Source: Glomus cerebriforme
Taxonomy: Eukaryota; Glomeromycota; Glomeromycetes; Glomerales; Glomeraceae
Assembly (NCBI GenBank): GCA_003550305.1
Contig: QKYT01000623.1
Span: 38,164-70,518 of the forward strand
DNA length: 32,355 nt
Reading direction: 5' to 3'
The stretch's first letter is position 1. Each line of letters opens with the position of its first letter. A program made the translations under genes and the position numbers. The notes below the pieces were generated by a model, which did not search any database, was not told the DNA's origin, and saw only the letters and a program-made list of their open reading frames with translations. Below are positions 21,601-31,460 of the stretch, piece by piece.

Positions 21601-22296
21601 CTTAAATAATAATTTTACAAAAATTAAATTTTTTTTAATTGTAATTTGCATATCACGAATTAAATAAATTTAATCGTTTTCTTTGCAAATGAAATTAAAC
21701 TTTTCTGAAACTATTATTTGATAGCTCAATTTAACATGCAACATGGTGTTATGGGGATATAGGAGAGCGTAAATTATGATTTTATGAAAGATACTGTATA
21801 TACCAAAAATAGCAATAGCTACTATATGTTTTTTATATAATAGCAAATAGCTAATGGATCATAATATAGCTATATAAGGTTCAAGACTTGCCTCTATATG
21901 CCCAATGTAAACATTGAACTTGAAAGTATGTACAACATACATGCAAATTAAGCGAAAAAATGGACATCAAACATATACTGTACTTACGCCCAAATGAGGC
22001 TGGTTTTTTAATCTACAAAACAGGTACGACCCGAGTTTAAAAGTCAAAAAAAGTACCGTAACACAAAATTCTAATAATGTTTATGCCATACTAGGGCTAA
22101 CTAGCATTTTTTAATGAAAGCTTCAATTAGAAATTTCATTTGCGGATTGTAATTTTTCATCAGTCTATTTGTCACCCACGATGTGTAATATATATAATCA
22201 TTATAAAATACTGGCGTCAAGCAATTTGGGCGTAATAGTTAATCGATGACAATTTTGTTATTGATATAACATAAATTGCAGATCACGAACATCTCA
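18601..22296. other. Long stretch without a supported gene
   Basis: At 19774, 19805 and 19845 AAATCTGG recurs, with CTGACCAG nearby, like debris of a CTGGCC-type dispersed repeat. At 19494-19545 a G-rich arm (ATTGGGTGGGAGG) can pair imperfectly with CCCCCTACTCAAT. At 20868-20884 AACATCT-GGA-AGATGTT is a perfect hairpin inside a 65-residue open frame (20810-21007; HLEDVQKNERIQDVSKRV), which is charged and could be an exon remnant but has no recognised relatives here. No tRNA or rRNA is seen. Confidence 0.35.
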
Positions 22297-22306
22297 CATA
22301 TAAAAG
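22297..22306 (+). promoter_or_regulatory. TATA-like box upstream of the four-helix membrane gene
   Basis: CATATAAAAG lies 116 bp before the ATG at 22422 and is followed by a near-palindrome (AAAAGGGTTTAAAACCTTTT). Its position suits a core promoter; the role is inferred. Confidence 0.4.
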
Positions 22307-22421
22307 GGTTTAAAACCTTTTCATAATCAATTTCGAAATTATCTTTTTCAAAAAAAAAAAAAATTATAGCCTATGTTTTTCATAACTATTTAATTAATAA
22401 TATTTAACGAACTCGTAGAAA

Positions 22422-23314
22422 ATGACTAAATGTTGTTGCTGTATTCCGTTAAAAATTGGTGTTATAATTATATCGTCATTATGGCTTGTAAGTTTTTCAA
22501 CTTTTTAATAGGTTATCTTTATGTTGTTTTTAATAAAGTATTTCTTCTTAAATTAAAAAGGCCGGCGGAGTTTATCAAACAACAAATGGTATTATAAATA
22601 TTATCTCGCCAGATAGAACAGATGAACCAAATAGTAAGTCAATTTATTCTAATTGAAATTTTTCAAAAAAAAAAAAAAAAAACAAAAACGATTAATTTAA
22701 ACTAATATTTAGGGGTTGGAAATATTCGTGGCCCTATTATTGCAGCAATTGTTCTTTATGGACTTGTGACAATTGGTGCAGCATTTGGATTATTTGTTGT
22801 ACTTTTTGCAGTATGTATTGATGTTGTTTCCGTCCAAAGTATTTCCTTTAAACTAATAACTTTGTAATTTATTATTTAGAATACGCCTAAAATGTTGTCA
22901 ATATATTCTAAAATAGCATATTGTATCGCTGCAATTTACATTATAAGTAATTTAGTAGAAGTTATCGCTATTGTACTTTCTAAATCAAAATTCTTGGAGG
23001 ATTGTAAAGTTTATTCCAATTCATCTACTGAATCTCAAGCTGAAAAGGATAGTGCATGTCTTTCGATGTATAATTCTATATTTAAATATATAATTATTGT
23101 TGCTGTTATTGCAATCCTTTTAGTAGTATGTATTAAATTTCCTTTCTTTTTTATTCCTAATTCTTTTTTTATAAAACATATTTTTTAAATCAATAATATT
23201 TCTCTTTTTATTATGACATAGCTGTACTATACTACCATAATTTCAGCTTATGCACGTGAAAGAAAGGCTAATGAAGATGCTAAACATGATCAAAATCACC
23301 AACCTCATACATGA
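22422..23314 (+). CDS. Four-helix membrane protein with N-terminal CCCC motif, 5 exons, 191 residues
   Basis: Exons: 22422-22487, 22561-22633, 22713-22810, 22880-23125 and 23222-23314. All introns are GT-AG (GTAAGT, GTAAGT, GTATGT, GTATGT donors), two with CTAAT branch sites, and the frame runs without a stop to TGA at 23312. The protein starts MTKCCCCIPLKIG. Hydrophobic segments lie at about 11-27, 54-79, 91-112 and 148-170, giving four helices; the third is followed by a loop with two cysteines (EDCKVYSN and DSACLSMYN). The C-terminal tail is polar and histidine-rich (HDQNHQPHT). This layout matches a tetraspan family common in Glomeromycotina whose members begin CCCCIPLR; metazoan proteins starting CCCC-SLRTG look alike. 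It is presumably a membrane-organising or endomembrane protein; function is not known. The exon model is solid; the 98-residue open frame at 22892 is exon 4 read into its intron. Confidence 0.82.
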
Positions 23315-24636
23315 TTTATATCTGTTATTATATAATTATTATTATTATATTATTATTATACCCGTATAATTAGCCCCCGAAAATAAGCACCACTGGCCTG
23401 AATTATGGTAATTTGGCTTGCGTTCTTGGCCGACATTATGTATATAATTTATATGATTCAATTTAATAACTACGTATGATTTAAGTCAAAGTGAACTATT
23501 CTCTCAGAAAGTGCTAATAAACATTTTATCAATAATTTATTAATAACAAGATAATGCTAATACGATTAGTTACTAGACATTTACAGTATTTTGTTACTGT
23601 GTTGAAATAATAACTTTTACTTATCTGTTATCTATAGTTTTTAATTATCACTGATAAAACAGTTAGCACTACGTTTTGCTGCAATTTCACCGATTAAATT
23701 CTAATAAAACAATAAAAATTTGTGATACGACATGTGATGTATTAAAGATATTGCGGTAATTTTGTGCTCCAAACATACATAAATTTTTCATAGTAATCTT
23801 TAGCATATGACTGTAATAAACATACCAATATCACGCGCTCTTGGTGTAATGGAAATTTAAAGGGTCCAAATTTAAAAAAAAAAAAAAAAATGTAGTTATA
23901 TAAAATTGCGTATGAAAAAATATTTATGTAAATATTGTAAAGTGTTTTAATATTGAGAATTATTTAATTTTTTTTTAAAAAAAAACATAAAAAAATCAAA
24001 GTATCGCAACAAAACTTTACGGTAACATATTTCTGCACGGAATACGTTTAAGTCCCGCTAAATTTATTCGTTCTTACTTTAATTAACCCCAAATATTTAT
24101 GTGATGCATAGTTTTGCCCCAAATTTAAATCATTTTCCAACGATTTGAGTCATTTGACGATTTGACTCGGGACCGATTTTATCCAAATATTCATTAAGGA
24201 GAATATTTCTTATTAATGTAAAAAGTTTTTGTGCGTTTTAATATTTGTTATTATCAGCGGAATATAATATCAAATCGATTATTTCTGTATTCATTGAAAA
24301 AATGAACCACATAAATTAAAAGTATAAAAGACTGTATAAATTTAAAGAAATCTTATAAATTGTATTTATTAAAATTATTAAAATTGAAAGTTACACGGAT
24401 GCATTTTATTTTTCATAATAAAATCTTAATGTGAATCTTAAAAAATCTTAATGGGAATTTAATTTTAAAAACATTTTCATTAAGATTTCCATCATAAATT
24501 GTTATAAACCATACCTATTTTTTTTTTTTTTAAAAAAAAAAAAAGGTTAATAAAAATTTTTTTATTAAAAAAAAAGTTATGATTTTTATTTTGCATAATA
24601 AGTGATGTTCACCTTCATTGCACCAAAGATTTTTAT
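23315..24636. other. Intergenic stretch with a dispersed-repeat fragment
   Basis: At about 23370-23445 there is a GC-richer piece (GCCCCCGAAAATAAGCACCA) ending in GGCCGACATTAT, one base different from the 12-mer GGCCGGCATTAT found in both foldback elements. The rest is A/T-rich; at 24519-24544 a T-run turns into an A-run just downstream of small gene C. No gene or RNA is seen. Confidence 0.4.
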
Positions 24637-24888
24637 TTAAAATAAAAACCCATTGAAGAACTGACTTATCAATGGATCATTAATAATTTGGTGAGGAATA
24701 TTTGTGATACGATTCAACGTATCTTGATTGTCGGAGGGTACACGAGAACATCTTCTATGTATCCTATTATTTATCCGTTGTCTCGCAAGTAGATTTTGTC
24801 TTCTTCTATTATTTCCTGGAGGTTGCATTCTAATATTGTTGATAATAGGAATGTTTGAGGGTCTAGTTCTGCTTTGGTTAGAAGACAT
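24637..24888 (-). CDS. Small arginine-rich protein, 83 residues (family member C)
   Basis: The start chosen is the ATG at 24888 (MSSNQSRTRP). A longer frame reaches 24999, but its extra 37 residues are A/T-driven (LLFFSYLHKYIIASKNF) and would destroy the match to A and B. Blocks in order: NIPIINN at residues 13-19, a basic middle (NNRRRQNLLARQR, NNRIHRRCSR), DTLNRITNIPHQ, and LISQFFNG followed by only FLF. No intron. It has one cysteine, no membrane segment and a strong positive charge. An upstream TATAAATACAT box (25009-25019) is identical to that of A. Shared blocks in three separate loci on one strand argue for a real, translated family. Function unknown. Confidence 0.65.
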   Translation of the reverse strand: MSSNQSRTRPSNIPIINNIRMQPPGNNRRRQNLLARQRINNRIHRRCSRVPSDNQDTLNRITNIPHQIINDPLISQFFNGFLF

Positions 24889-25008
24889 TTTATATATTAT
24901 TAATTTAAAATAAAGGGAAAAACAACGGTTGAATCTATACAAGATAAAATTTTTTGATGCAATTATATATTTATGGAGGTATGAAAAAAAAAGCAACAAA
25001 AGAAGAGC

Positions 25009-25019
25009 ATGTATTTATA
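25009..25019 (-). promoter_or_regulatory. TATA-like box of small gene C
   Basis: TATAAATACAT on minus, 121 bp before the chosen start and outside the longer alternative frame. It is the same 11-mer as at 12512-12522, which also supports the start at 24888. Confidence 0.4.
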
Positions 25020-26625
25020 TATTTATAGGATGTAATGATCAGTAGTATATTAAGGATTAACCAACGTCAAGTAATATCAATTATAAAAACGATATTCATG
25101 TACAAATTTAACATTACAATATATATTATTTAATTACCAGAAAACATATATATCGGAATGGTATATAGAATTTAAACTATATAAAAAAAAAAAAAAAAAA
25201 GTTCAGATCAAGTTGATTACGCGTCAGATGTTTAATCTATTAATCATGCACAATCACTCGCTCTTTAGCAAGAAATTACTTAAAAGCGTTAAATCTTATG
25301 ATTTATAAGACAATTTTTTTTGCTATGTCACACACATACAGTATGTTCGAAAAGTGATTATAAAAAAAAAAAATTTTTTTTTCTTTTTGATATACAGAAT
25401 ATAAATAAAAATTTTCCACATTTATCGGATAGTGTAAGATTCGGAAGTGAATTTATTTTTTAATAATATACGTTACATGAGATTATAGATAAGTAAAATG
25501 GTTCTACTTTGAATCAATTTATACGATACTTTATAATTTATATATAAATCAAGTTAGGATTACAGAAATGAATTAGTTTACATTTGAAAATTCTCAATCA
25601 ATACTTTTAATTATATATTTTCTTTTGTTTATATTGCTGATAGGGATAATTTAAACGTTGTGTCTTATTGAAGATCAAATAACTTGAAACATCATTTATT
25701 ATATGCTACGAGAAATCGTACAAACAGATTCGTACAACACATGAGACATTTACAAACAAAACAAACCATAATGTTATCAGAATTATATCTATTCAGTTAG
25801 ATTATTTTGTAAAAAAAAAATAAATAATTGCGAAATTTTCCTTTCGTTTAACTTTTAGAAATTTTGTTATCTCGATAATCCAAAGTATTTTTTTTTTTTT
25901 TTTGTATTCAGACGAAATTGCAGATCCGATGTCCTTCAAACTTTAATTTATTCTTCTATTATTGGTAATTTATACCTCTAAGCCTTCAAAGTACTCAGTC
26001 ATATGTTCAATAATCGAAAGAATGACGCGATACCAGTTAGGAATAAAGGCGGCGCCATTCCATAAGAGTCATTTATTTGAGATACTGAATAAAAACAAAG
26101 TAGTTTTATAAATATTTAATTCAAAAAATTTATTATTTCAGGAGGGGAAGAGAAATCGTATTGACACAATGGAAAAATCTGTAATAAAAAAAAAAGTCCC
26201 TTTCCTGACAATTTGATTTATCTTGCGAATTTTTTAATTAAATAAAGATCATGAGAACAGTCAAATTAAAAATTGACACTCTTTAAAATGGAGGCAAACA
26301 ATGAAAAAGATTTTATAGTTATTAAAAGTTCTTAAATGAGGGAGTTTATTATTGTTTGTTTTGCAACACAATTTAGGGAGTTTATTTACTTTTTGTGATA
26401 TATCATTACGATAAGATCATTATCAAGATTTTGTTTTTTTTTTTGTTCCGAATTAAAGTATCAAACATATCAACGGAAAAATATCATATCATTCCGCATC
26501 AAACAAATCTTTTATATCAAAACATAAAAGGTCGCGTGTCGTTATCATAAAAATCTTATAACTACCGTGCAACCCATAGCAATAATAACGTAAAAAAAAA
26601 ATTATTATAATCACGTGACATAATA
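25020..26625. other. Gene-free AT-rich stretch
   Basis: Several A-runs and T-runs occur (25182-25200, 25362-25382, 25890-25904). A short open frame at 26489-26758 on minus crosses the left end of the Tc1 element, so it is not a gene. No RNA gene is recognised. Confidence 0.4.
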
Positions 26626-26652
26626 CAGTGGCGATCAAAAGTAACGCATCAC
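26626..26652 (+). repeat. Left terminal inverted repeat of the Tc1 element
   Basis: CAGTGGCGATCAAAAG then TAACGCATCAC; 26 of 27 bases match the reverse complement of 28256-28282. A reversed relative (GGTGATGCATTACTTTTGAT) lies at 26814-26835. Confidence 0.9.
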
Positions 26653-26968
26653 TGAAATAAAAAGCAAAAACCATTAACATCACGTGATCTAGAGATGATT
26701 GACATCCGAAACAAAAAAAATCTAAAAATAGAAAACTAGAGTTACCCAATAACGTCATTTAAGTTATAAGTTGTTACACGAATAAATTTATTTGCTCATA
26801 TATTTCCAAAAATGGTGATGCATTACTTTTGATTGTTTTTGTTTACCTAAAGTTGCTATATATGGAAATTGTCAAGTGTTAATTTATATATTATTTTTTT
26901 TTAACTATTTTTATAGGGCTTTAACCCACTTTTTTATCTATCTTATTTGAACTTTCATAAAATTAAAA

Positions 26969-27993
26969 ATGGGTCGTATGTCCTTTGGAAAATGAAAACG
27001 AATTTGTACACTTCTTCAAGAAGGTTATTCCTCTCATAATGTTGCTTTCNGNGAAAATGTTAGCNAGTCAGCTNTTACCANACTAAATGCAAAGTTCAAA
27101 ACTACTGGTTCTGTGAAAGATTTACCTAGAAGAGGTCGCTCACNAATGTTTACTGGCCNTAATGAACGAAATGTTGTTCGGCTTATTACAACTGGAGAAT
27201 GTTCCACTGCAGTGGATATACAAAAAACATTAAAAACTGACAAACAAATTGATNTNAGCNCATGTACAGTGAGAAGAACTTTACATAGGAATGGTTTATC
27301 TTCCAGAATAAAGCNCAAAAAACCTTATNTAAAGAAAAAANATCAGCTTCAACATTTAAAATTTGCAAGAAAATATAGGGAGTGGACAATTGAGGACTGG
27401 AAAAAGGTCATATGGTCAGATGAGTCCAAATTTATGATTTTTGGCTCAGATGGATGCCAATATTGTTGGAAACAGCCAGAAGAACAACTTCGGAACTAAC
27501 ATGTTAAACCTACAGTCAAATTTGGTGGTGGTAATATTATGGTATAGGGATGTTTTTCTTCTTTTGGCGTTGGCAATATTGTGCGTATTTATGGAACCAT
27601 GAATGGGGAATTATACTGACAAATATTGGAGGAAAACCTTTTAGAAACAATCCAGTGGCATGAATGGACAAGAATGATATCATTTTCCAACAGGATAATG
27701 ACCCAAAACATATTGCAAACCTAACAAAACAGTGGTTTGACGATAATGATATTAATTTACTGGAGTGGTCATCACAATCACCTGATCTCAATCCCATTGA
27801 GCACCTCTAGAATGAAATAGATAGGTGTTTAAGAAAATTGGAGACTCGAATTCATAGTCAAAATCAACTTTGGGAAACAATTTAAAAAATATGGGTAGAG
27901 ATGGATAATGAATTTTTATCCAAATTAATAAACAGTATGCCAGAANGAATTNAAGATGTNATTAAGGCCAAAGGAGGTTATACTAGGTGGTGA
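26969..27993 (+). pseudogene. Tc1 transposase (DD34E), multiply broken
   Basis: The frame starts MGRMSFGK at 26969. A helix-turn-helix N-terminal half follows, with GSVKDLPRRGRS, the linker typical of Tc1 proteins. The catalytic residues are visible: D in WSDESKF (about residue 151), D in FQQDNDPKH and E in [10 protein letters not shown], with 34 residues between the last two (DD34E). The end is AKGGYTRW and TGA at 27991. Breaks: stops at 26993, 27497, 27545 (a tryptophan position), 27617, 27808 (tryptophan position) and 27883, plus an indel near 27668-27672. The many TGG-to-TAG and CAA/CGA-to-stop type changes fit ordinary C-to-T decay. It has the usual length of about 340 residues. Confidence 0.88.
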
Positions 27994-28255
27994 AGAATAA
28001 TTTGAGTAATTTAATTTAATTTTTAAATCATTTATTGTTNGGTAATTTAATGTTATTTATGAACATCAAAAACGATCATAATTAACGCATCACAGAAATT
28101 GATGTAAAACTCATTTTTTTTGATGATAATAAATTTGTTATAAAATNAATTTATATGATAAAATTCTNTCTGTTTTAANGAATAAAATGCANCTATTTGC
28201 ATAATTTTGTGAGCATTGTATGAAAAGTTATTTTTATTTAAACATTTTTATTTAG

Positions 28256-28282
28256 GTGATGCGTTACTTTTGATCGTCACTG
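28256..28282 (-). repeat. Right terminal inverted repeat of the Tc1 element
   Basis: GTGATGCGTTAC then TTTTGATCGTCACTG followed by TA. A reversed relative (CGATCATAATTAACGCATCA) lies inside at 28073-28093. Confidence 0.9.
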
Positions 28283-28585
28283 TACATCAATGTTGCACTA
28301 CAGATAATTTACATGATGATCAATATCGTTAAAATTAATAATTAATTTATGATGTGTTAAGTTAGTAATAATATTAATATATCATATCTTGCAATCTAAC
28401 TATTGCGCTATTTAATTTTTTTTTTTAAATTACTTATATTATATTTTATATTTATTCTAAAATTTTTTTTTATAAAAGAATAAAAAAATTATATGGATGT
28501 ATCTTGAGTTAAATAAAGCAATTAATAAAGTTTATTTTATACATTTAATATTTAGGATTTTGTAATTTATGATGTATCATCTTCT

Positions 28586-28821
28586 CCAGTATCGCCAAAA
28601 AATTTTTTTTCCCCCACGTGACCATTAAAAATTTTGTCACCGGTGTCACACCCTCCCTGTTTTCCATTTTTACTATGTATTCCAGAGACAGATTTTTTTC
28701 GGTGTGGAAAATCCTATTTGTCACACTTTATTTGTCACATACTTAAATTTCTTAATGCAGGCCGAGAATATATAATGCCGGCCGAAATCACGTGGGGTGA
28801 AAATTTTTCTGGCAATACTGG
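28586..28821. repeat. Foldback MITE, about 236 bp
   Basis: The left arm (28586-28621) reads CCAGTATCGCCAAAAAA..CCCCCACGTGA and the right arm (28788-28821) is its reverse complement with a few changes (CCAGTATTGCCAGAAAAA..CCCCACGTGA). Weaker pairing extends about 15 bases further out. The interior has GTCACCGGTGTCACACC and the 12-mer ATAATGCCGGCC, which is shared with the 6934-7537 element. No transposase. The 76-residue frame at 28634 is repeat sequence. Confidence 0.65.
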
Positions 28822-30890
28822 GGTAGACGTACCCTATAATCAGAAATATTATAATTATTCTTGAGTCACATTAAGTGTATTTAAATAAATTTATGTCCTA
28901 TGTCATAGTTATAATTTAGTTTCATAAAAATGCGTTAACTCTGATTTTTTATTGGCAACAGAAAAAATAATTAATCAGTCAATTTAATGATAATACAACA
29001 AATAAACGTTCCTCTTGTTATTTCACTATTCGACATATTCAACAAGAATAAAAATTTCGTAACCTATTAAATCATTCGTATATATCTGTTTCTTTAGTCA
29101 TCCAAATAAATTTATGTTAGATGTTATATAAATTAACAATAATAGTAAATAAATTATCTGTTAGATGATGCACATCTGGAATTTCAGTATGTTATTATAT
29201 TCATAATAACTCTCCTGAATTATATAAAGATTTCATAGTTGGTGATAAAATCATTGCCTAAATCAACTGCATATTTTATGTAACTTCTTTTGAATAAAAA
29301 AATCTCAATAATCTTACAACATGATTCAAGATTTCATGTCATCAATCCCATCAGAAAATCTTCTATTTTCCATCACATTTCTATCTAATGTGAATCATTT
29401 TTACCATTCAATTATAATAGAAGTATTCATATTCTAAATTAAGCAAATTAGTATATAGAAATTATAAGAAGATTAGTAGTCTAATCTGATTATTAATGGA
29501 AAATTATTATATTGTTATGTCTCACTAGCATGTTATGATTATTTTAATGGCATTAATTTTTCATTATTAAGATTCATAAAATATCAGATATAGAATCTCG
29601 ATATACCAAAGATAGATATAGAAGAGAAGTTATGGAGTTATGCAGAATATGCAAATCTGAGTATAGAAATCCAATTTTCTGTACATTATATATTAAACAT
29701 AAACAAAGGATTAGTTGCGAGAAGATCATATCATTGTTTATAGAAAATCATACCTTATTGTATTTTTTACACGGAGTAAATCTTGTATTTTCTTTAATAT
29801 ATCACAATGTTATTCTCTCTTTTGTTGAAAATAGGTATATTAATTTCTCTATAAAAATAAGATCATGTTTAAAAAACATCAGGTTCAAATTTTGACACTT
29901 CTACAAGAAGCTACCTATAAAATAATGTACTGCATATAACGTAAATAAATTATACTTTGAAAGTCATACTTTTCAGATATTTTAGTATAAATAATTAAGT
30001 TTGGGTAACCCATTCCATTGGTGTGTATGTTTTCCATTTATCCATTATTTATCATCTAGATTGCAATGATTAGAATATAACATCAAATTTCTTATATATT
30101 TCGCATCTTGTTGAAGGAATTCTAACAATAAAGCAACAATTTTGTTATACCTGAATGATCCCAATTTACCATTGTTATCCAGTCCATACTATCTAATTGA
30201 TCAAACAGTTAACATCAAATTCTTAATAATCAAAAATATTCATGCAGGGACAGATTTAATTTCAAGGATATAATATGGCAACTTCTTTATTTTTATATGA
30301 AGTTGTACATTGTGTTACTACTAGCATAAGAGAGTCTAACTGTCATGAATTTATCTTTCTTTGTAAAAAATGGATATTTCATAACTTTAAGATGGCATAT
30401 TTTCTAAACAGGAAATAAATATAAGTTCTTTCAAATGATCAAAACTGAAAACAGTTTATTATGTTAAATGGGATAATAGCAAAATGTTTGTGTCAACAGA
30501 AAATATTTTAATAATAGATAAATTTTATTTCTAATAAATTTGAGCAGATTGTTACACTTAAATAATAAACTAGAAAGACCAACAAGAACTAGATTATTTT
30601 ATATACCTCTATTTCATAATTTTTTTCTATCTATTGTTTCACCTTTTTTATATTTTCTCGTTCACTAAAATATAAATATAACAAGAAATCATTTTTCTAT
30701 TTCAATCTAGAAAATATATTGAGTGTAATAAAACATTGCATTGCATCTCTATTAGTCTATTTCTTGAGTTCTTCACCAATAAGCTTAGAGTATATACTTG
30801 CTCATTAAATGTATGCCTTCCCATATGTAAAAAGTTTATAGTAATAGTCTAATTAACAGAAATCTGTCTTGCAGAGATCATTTGATATGG
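28822..30890. other. Long stretch without a supported gene
   Basis: An 87-residue open frame at 29632-29895 starts with a plausible MELCRICKSEYRN but soon becomes A/T-driven; I do not accept it as a gene. No repeats with clear partners and no RNA genes are seen. The codon-like texture around 30170-30400 (less homopolymer, more mixed bases) may mark very old coding remnants. Confidence 0.35.
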
Positions 30891-31460
30891 CTACAAAGAA
30901 TGATTCATTTTGTGCATATTCTTGTTGAAAAGGTTTGAATGCAGGGAGAAAAAAGATACCATAAAGTATTCTATTTTCATACCTGATTTCCAAAACCATA
31001 TTTCAACATTCCATCCTTTTTTTATCATATTTGTTATAGGAAAATCATAATCTCTATTTTCTGCAACCAATACTAATATACCAGAAGGATTTGTGACTAT
31101 TGTTTCTTGCATTGCACAAGCAAACGCAATATTTACTTTTTTTATAATTTTGGGAATTATGGTTATAAACCATGACCTCAAAACCTAGATTACAAATATC
31201 TTTCCATACAGAATCAAAAGTAAGTAGTCTTGAGCCTACCAGGAAGGGTTTGTTCCTAACAAGCATCCATTCTGGACTATTTCTAGAAGTTATCCATGTT
31301 TGATGTGGATTAGATCATAGTAGTATGTTCCTCTTTTAAAATCTATATTGCCTAACTTTTTGTGCTGAGCAACAGTATGTTTTTCTTTTATAAAGAGGTT
31401 AGAGTTATCTACAAAAACACTTTTTTTTTTGTTATTTGTATCAGTCAATGTATTGCTCAT
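30891..31460 (-). pseudogene. NYN-domain protein gene with two frameshifts
   Basis: The ATG at 31460 opens MSNTLTDTNNKKKSVFVDNS, where VFVDNSN is the first acidic motif of NYN (PIN-like, LabA/DUF88-type) domains. The frame is lost near 31312-31316, after GTYYYD. It resumes one frame over as NPHQTWITSRNSPEW, LLTFDSVWKDICNLGFEVMV and HNSQN. It is lost again in a 7-base A-run (31143-31137) and resumes as VNIAFACAMQET, then ILVLVAENRDYDFPI and GWNVEIWFWKSGM, the typical NYN C-terminal end. NYN proteins are thought to be metal-dependent RNases. The central position usually D (..VDVAL..) is N here (VNIAF) and the usual GD-x-D is ENRDYD, so activity is doubtful even if the frame were whole. A homopolymer sequencing error could explain the second shift; the first needs another cause. 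Confidence 0.7.

Larger units (their letters stand above)
26626..28282 (+). mobile_element. Tc1-family transposon (Tc1/mariner superfamily), 1657 bp, inactive
   Basis: The ends are 27-bp inverted repeats starting CAGTG(G/A)CGATCAAAAG with one mismatch, 26626-26652 and 28256-28282, flanked by TA (26624-26625, 28283-28284), the standard target duplication of this superfamily. Each end also has an internal, oppositely oriented copy of the same motif: 26814-26835 on the left and 28073-28093 on the right. The single gene is a degraded DD34E transposase. Ns cluster in the element, as in the Plavaka copy, fitting a multi-copy repeat. Confidence 0.9.

Noticed and set aside
21877..21891. GGTTCAAGACT, like a tRNA B box
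   Set aside because: No matching A box, acceptor stem or anticodon arm around it.
24728..24913. 61-residue plus-strand frame
   Set aside because: Antisense shadow of small gene C, whose family blocks support the minus strand.
24889..24999. N-terminal extension of small gene C
   Set aside because: Extension is A/T noise absent from the paralogues.
26489..26758. 89-residue minus-strand frame
   Set aside because: Crosses the left end of the Tc1 element, so it cannot be an old gene.
27034..27389. Two minus-strand frames over the Tc1 transposase
   Set aside because: Antisense shadows of the transposase coding region.
27537..27797. 86-residue minus-strand frame
   Set aside because: Antisense shadow of the shifted part of the Tc1 transposase.
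28634..28864. 76-residue plus-strand frame
   Set aside because: Falls inside the foldback MITE and has no domain.
29632..29895. 87-residue plus-strand frame starting MELCRICKSEYRN
   Set aside because: Start looks plausible, but the rest is A/T-driven and there are no splice partners; not strong enough.
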